Shown here: positions 5,769 to 7,915 of the stretch, one piece after another | Position numbering within the stretch: the first letter of the stretch is position 1 | Layout of the letters: every line of letters begins with the position of its first letter | The notes under the pieces: model-generated | What the model saw: the letters and a program-made list of their open reading frames with translations, nothing else | Database searches by the model: none | Told to the model about the DNA's origin: nothing | Assembly (NCBI GenBank): GCA_024639415.1 | Contig: JAHEIK010000117.1 | Span: forward strand, 1 to 7,915 | Direction: 5' to 3' | DNA from: Planctomycetota bacterium | Lineage (GTDB): Bacteria > Planctomycetota > PLA2 > JAEUHO01 | Length of the DNA: 7,915 bases | Program-made: the position numbers and the translations under genes

Positions 5769-6506
5769 ATGCAGGTCGAACGCACCCCGGAGCGGATGAA
5801 GGCGCGGCGCAAGCTGAAGCGGCGCGGCGCGACCGTGCTCTACGAGGACAACCACCTGATCGGGCTGAGCAAGGCCGCGGGCCTGCTCTCCCAGGGCGGA
5901 CCGCCCGGCGTCGAGTCGCTCGACGAGCTGCTCGACGACTACCGCCGCGAGGCCGAAGGCAAGCCCGGCAAGGCGTACATCGGCCTCGTCCACCGGCTGG
6001 ACCGCAATGTCTCGGGCGCCATGGTCGTGGCCCGCACCTCGAAGGCTGCCGCCCGCCTCTCGAAGGCCTTCCACGACCGCTCGCCCGACCTGAAGAAGAC
6101 CTACCTCGCCTGGGTCGAGCGCATCCCGGAGCAGGACCACGTTGAACTCGTGCACCGCCTGCGGCGCGAGGGTGGCGTGACGCTCATCGCCGCCGACGGC
6201 GACGACGACGGCCGGGTGGCCCGCCTGACCTACGACGTGGTCGCGCGCGGCAACAAGTCGGCACGCTTGGAGATCGCCCTGGGCACGGGGCTCCCCCACC
6301 AGATCCGCTGCCAGCTCGCGTTCGTCGGCCACCCGATCCTCGGCGACCTGAAGTACGGCGGGGAGCCGGCCAAGCGCCCGGCACTGCACGCGCTGCGGCT
6401 CGAGTTCCCACACCCGGTCGGGGGCGAGACCGTGACCCTCCAAGCGCCCGTACCGAAGGACCTCGAGAAGATCGACACGCGCCGCCACATGCAGCCCCCG
6501 GTATGA
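5769..6506 (+). CDS. RluA-family RNA pseudouridine synthase, no S4 domain
   Basis: This 245-residue cytoplasmic enzyme should isomerise uridine to pseudouridine in rRNA or tRNA. The fold starts at ATVLYEDNHLIGLSKAAGLL. The catalytic motif is LVHRLDRNVSGAMVVARTS, with Asp78 as the nucleophile. The later motifs TGLPHQIRCQLAFVGHPILG and LHALRLEFPHP match the RluA family. The family's N-terminal S4 RNA-binding domain is absent; instead a short Arg/Lys-rich segment (residues 9-19) precedes the catalytic domain. I chose ATG 5769 because upstream codons run into the divergent gene and do not resemble the family; Met10 is an alternative. The target uridine cannot be told from sequence. The next gene follows after 25 nt and appears to have its own promoter. 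Confidence 0.93.
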   Translation: MQVERTPERMKARRKLKRRGATVLYEDNHLIGLSKAAGLLSQGGPPGVESLDELLDDYRREAEGKPGKAYIGLVHRLDRNVSGAMVVARTSKAAARLSKAFHDRSPDLKKTYLAWVERIPEQDHVELVHRLRREGGVTLIAADGDDDGRVARLTYDVVARGNKSARLEIALGTGLPHQIRCQLAFVGHPILGDLKYGGEPAKRPALHALRLEFPHPVGGETVTLQAPVPKDLEKIDTRRHMQPPV

Positions 6507-6516
6507 GCGAGAGCGC

Positions 6517-6522
6517 TATGCT
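6517..6522 (+). promoter_or_regulatory. TATGCT, candidate -10 box for a leaderless hydrolase mRNA
   Basis: TATGCT lies 9 nt before ATG 6532; the intervening GGGCGCACC is not a usable SD. It would start RNA at or just before the ATG, although the gene follows rluA closely and could also be read through. Confidence 0.4.
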
Positions 6523-6531
6523 GGGCGCACC

Positions 6532-7605
6532 ATGACACTCCTGCGGCTCGTCGTCCTCTTCGCAGTCATCCTCTTCGCCCTCCCTCTCGCAGCCTCCGGC
6601 ACCGCGTACGCCGCGGAGCCCGCGCCCGGCAAGGAAGTGCGTGTCCAGTGCAAGAGCGACGAAACGCAGTCGTACGCGTGCTACCTGCCCAAGGCGTACA
6701 CGGCCAAGAGGCCGTGGCCGATCCTCTATTGCTTCTCTCCCAACGCGCGCGGTGACGTCTTCGTCCAGCGCTACCGCCAGGTGTGCGAAGAACGCGGCTG
6801 GATCGTCGTGGGCTCGATGAACTCGAGGAACGGTCCCTGGGCACCGATCGACAAGGCCATCAAGGCCATGTGGGCCGACGCCGAAGCGCGCTTCGAGCTG
6901 CACCCGACGATGCGCTACGTGACGGGCTTCTCGGGCGGTGCACGCGTCTCGTTCGCCGTGGCCCGCATGCACGCGGAGCACATCGCCGGCATCATCGCCA
7001 TCGGTGCGGGACTGCCGCCCGATGGCAACCCGGTCAGCAAGCAGCTGGCCGCCTACCTCACGTGCGGCGAGACCGACCCCAACAAGCGCGAGCTCGATCC
7101 GCTCTCGAAGACGCTTGAGAAGGCCGGCAATCCTGTGCGCTACAGGAACTTCAAGGGCGGCCACGTCATGCCGCCGGTGGCGCTGCTCGAAGAGGCGGTG
7201 CGCTGGCTCGACGACCTGGCACCCGCCCGCCGCGCCGCCGCGCTCAAGGAGGCGCTCCTCGAAGCCGAGGCCCTCGTCGGCAGGCAGGAACCGCTGGAGG
7301 CCTACGTGGGATTGCGCTCCGCGCTTGCCGCGCTGGCCGACGTCAAGGACGGCCGCAAGCCCGCCGAGGCGCTGCTGAAGAAGCTCAGCCGTGATCCGGC
7401 GGTCAAGCCGGAGGTCGCGGCCTACAAGCTGCTGCTCGCCTTCGACAGGTGGTTCGAGAAGAACGGCGCCAAGGCCAAGCGCTTCGCGCACGTCCACAAG
7501 CAGGCGCAGAAGAAGCTCCGCGCAATCGGCGAGAAGTACCCGGGCACGCCGAGCGCGAAGACGGCCTCCGAGCGTCTCACGACGCTGACTGCACCCGCGA
7601 AGTAG
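6532..7605 (+). CDS. Exported alpha/beta-hydrolase (esterase-like) with helical C-terminal extension
   Basis: This is a 357-residue protein with a clear Sec signal: a hydrophobic stretch after Arg5 and an AYA-AEP cleavage site near residue 27. The catalytic domain (about 35-230) has PWPILYCFSPNARG, likely near the oxyanion hole. It also has YVTGFSGGAR with nucleophile Ser134 in a GxSxG elbow, TCGETDPN (Glu180 or Asp182 as the acid) and FKGGHVMP with His211. The order Ser-Asp/Glu-His is that of an esterase or dienelactone-hydrolase/phospholipase-like enzyme; the substrate is unknown. Residues about 231-357 form an Ala/Leu/Lys-rich, probably helical TPR-like extension (KEALLEAEALVGRQEPLEAY) that a minimal hydrolase does not need. 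It probably acts in the periplasm. Neighbours do not point to a pathway. Confidence 0.8.
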   Translation: MTLLRLVVLFAVILFALPLAASGTAYAAEPAPGKEVRVQCKSDETQSYACYLPKAYTAKRPWPILYCFSPNARGDVFVQRYRQVCEERGWIVVGSMNSRNGPWAPIDKAIKAMWADAEARFELHPTMRYVTGFSGGARVSFAVARMHAEHIAGIIAIGAGLPPDGNPVSKQLAAYLTCGETDPNKRELDPLSKTLEKAGNPVRYRNFKGGHVMPPVALLEEAVRWLDDLAPARRAAALKEALLEAEALVGRQEPLEAYVGLRSALAALADVKDGRKPAEALLKKLSRDPAVKPEVAAYKLLLAFDRWFEKNGAKAKRFAHVHKQAQKKLRAIGEKYPGTPSAKTASERLTTLTAPAK

Positions 7606-7646
7606 CGCGTCCCCGGATCGGAGCGCTGCCGTCCCCGAGCTTCGCG

Positions 7647-7652
7647 TACGCT
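7647..7652 (+). promoter_or_regulatory. TACGCT, candidate -10 box for a leaderless MBL-fold gene mRNA
   Basis: TACGCT lies 6 nt before ATG 7659 with only GCGCGC between and no SD. This is the third occurrence of the TAnGCT-plus-ATG arrangement. No clear -35 box is seen. Confidence 0.4.
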
Positions 7653-7658
7653 GCGCGC

Positions 7659-7915
7659 ATGACGATCCACGTGCACGTACTGGGCACCGCGCAGGACGGA
7701 GGCTTTCCGCATGCCGGCTGCGGCTGTGCGCACTGCGACGGCGCTCGCGAGAACCCGCTGCTGCGCCGCCGTGTCTCGTGCATCGGGATCGTCGGCGAGA
7801 GCGGCAAGCGACTCATCGTGGACGCGACGCCGGACTTCGCGGCACAGCTCGTCGAGCTCTCCGATGCCGCCGGCAGCGAGGCGCCGGGCGTCGACGCCCT
7901 CATCCTGACGCACGC
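7659..7915 (+). CDS. Metallo-beta-lactamase-fold protein, PqqB/PhnP-like, cut by right window edge
   Basis: Eighty-five codons are visible. The opening HVLGTAQDGGFPHAGCGCAH matches the PqqB-like branch of the MBL fold. Its Cys cluster (Cys21, Cys23, Cys26) is the site that binds an extra structural zinc in PhnP-type relatives. LIVDATPDFAAQLVEL follows, and the window ends at ALILTHA, just where the metal-binding HxHxDH motif is expected to begin. Zinc hydrolase chemistry is likely, but the substrate is unknown. PqqB is linked to PQQ cofactor synthesis, whereas many proteins with this GTAQDGG opening occur outside pqq operons, and no pqq gene is in view. ATG 7659 is chosen because the family motif begins a few residues later. 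Confidence 0.85.
   Translation, partial: MTIHVHVLGTAQDGGFPHAGCGCAHCDGARENPLLRRRVSCIGIVGESGKRLIVDATPDFAAQLVELSDAAGSEAPGVDALILTH

Noticed and set aside
5733..6488. N-terminal extension of the arfB-like frame on the minus strand
   Set aside because: It is antisense to the well-supported pseudouridine synthase gene and shows no homology-like motifs; ArfB proteins normally start close to the conserved IPAHEIELSYARS segment.
1..7915. Insertion sequence, phage or other mobile element
   Set aside because: No transposase, integrase, terminal inverted repeats or tRNA attachment site is visible; all genes share the same high-G+C codon style.

Overview
The window is a high-G+C bacterial chromosome segment (roughly two-thirds G+C by eye). 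It carries seven protein-coding genes and two gap regions with strong RNA-like structure. The left-hand gene pair, a DUF1549/DUF1553 (PSCyt2/PSD1) protein followed by a Tat-exported DUF1501 protein, is a hallmark of Planctomycetota and related PVC or soil/marine lineages. I therefore favour a GC-rich planctomycete or a near relative, but no rRNA or marker gene in the window fixes the taxonomy.

Layout: (1) positions 1-3205, a same-strand pair: a 5'-truncated DUF1549/DUF1553 gene and a DUF1501 gene 44 nt downstream with its own Shine-Dalgarno (SD) sequence. (2) 3206-3600, a 395-nt gap with one GC-rich hairpin, two tandem copies of a ~53-nt element that folds into an 11-bp stem, and a more AT-rich stretch that may hold a promoter. 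(3) 3601-5178, an exported octaheme cytochrome c of the hydroxylamine oxidoreductase (HAO) family, with eight CxxCH motifs and the family's C-terminal signature. (4) 5179-5291, a convergent gap with a long stem-loop that probably serves as a terminator. (5) 5292-5732 on the minus strand, an ArfB/YaeJ-type ribosome-rescue hydrolase, divergent across 36 bp from (6) 5769-6506, an RluA-family pseudouridine synthase. (7) 6532-7605, an exported alpha/beta-hydrolase with a helical C-terminal extension. (8) 7659 to the right edge, the start of a PqqB/PhnP-like metallo-beta-lactamase-fold protein.

Working together: the first two genes form a family pair widely seen in planctomycetes whose biochemical role is unsettled; both are probably exported. 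The HAO-family gene stands alone: no cytochrome c554, cM552, HaoB or other nitrogen-cycle partner is in view. It has its own strong SD and probably its own promoter. The arfB/rluA divergent pair is translation-related (rescue of stalled ribosomes, RNA modification). The three rightmost plus-strand genes lack SD sequences. Each instead has a TAnGCT hexamer 6-9 nt before its ATG, as expected for a -10 box driving leaderless mRNA.

The most interesting items are the orphan octaheme HAO-like enzyme that keeps the putative catalytic tyrosine, the tandem hairpin repeats upstream of it, and the repeated TAnGCT/ATG start arrangement.
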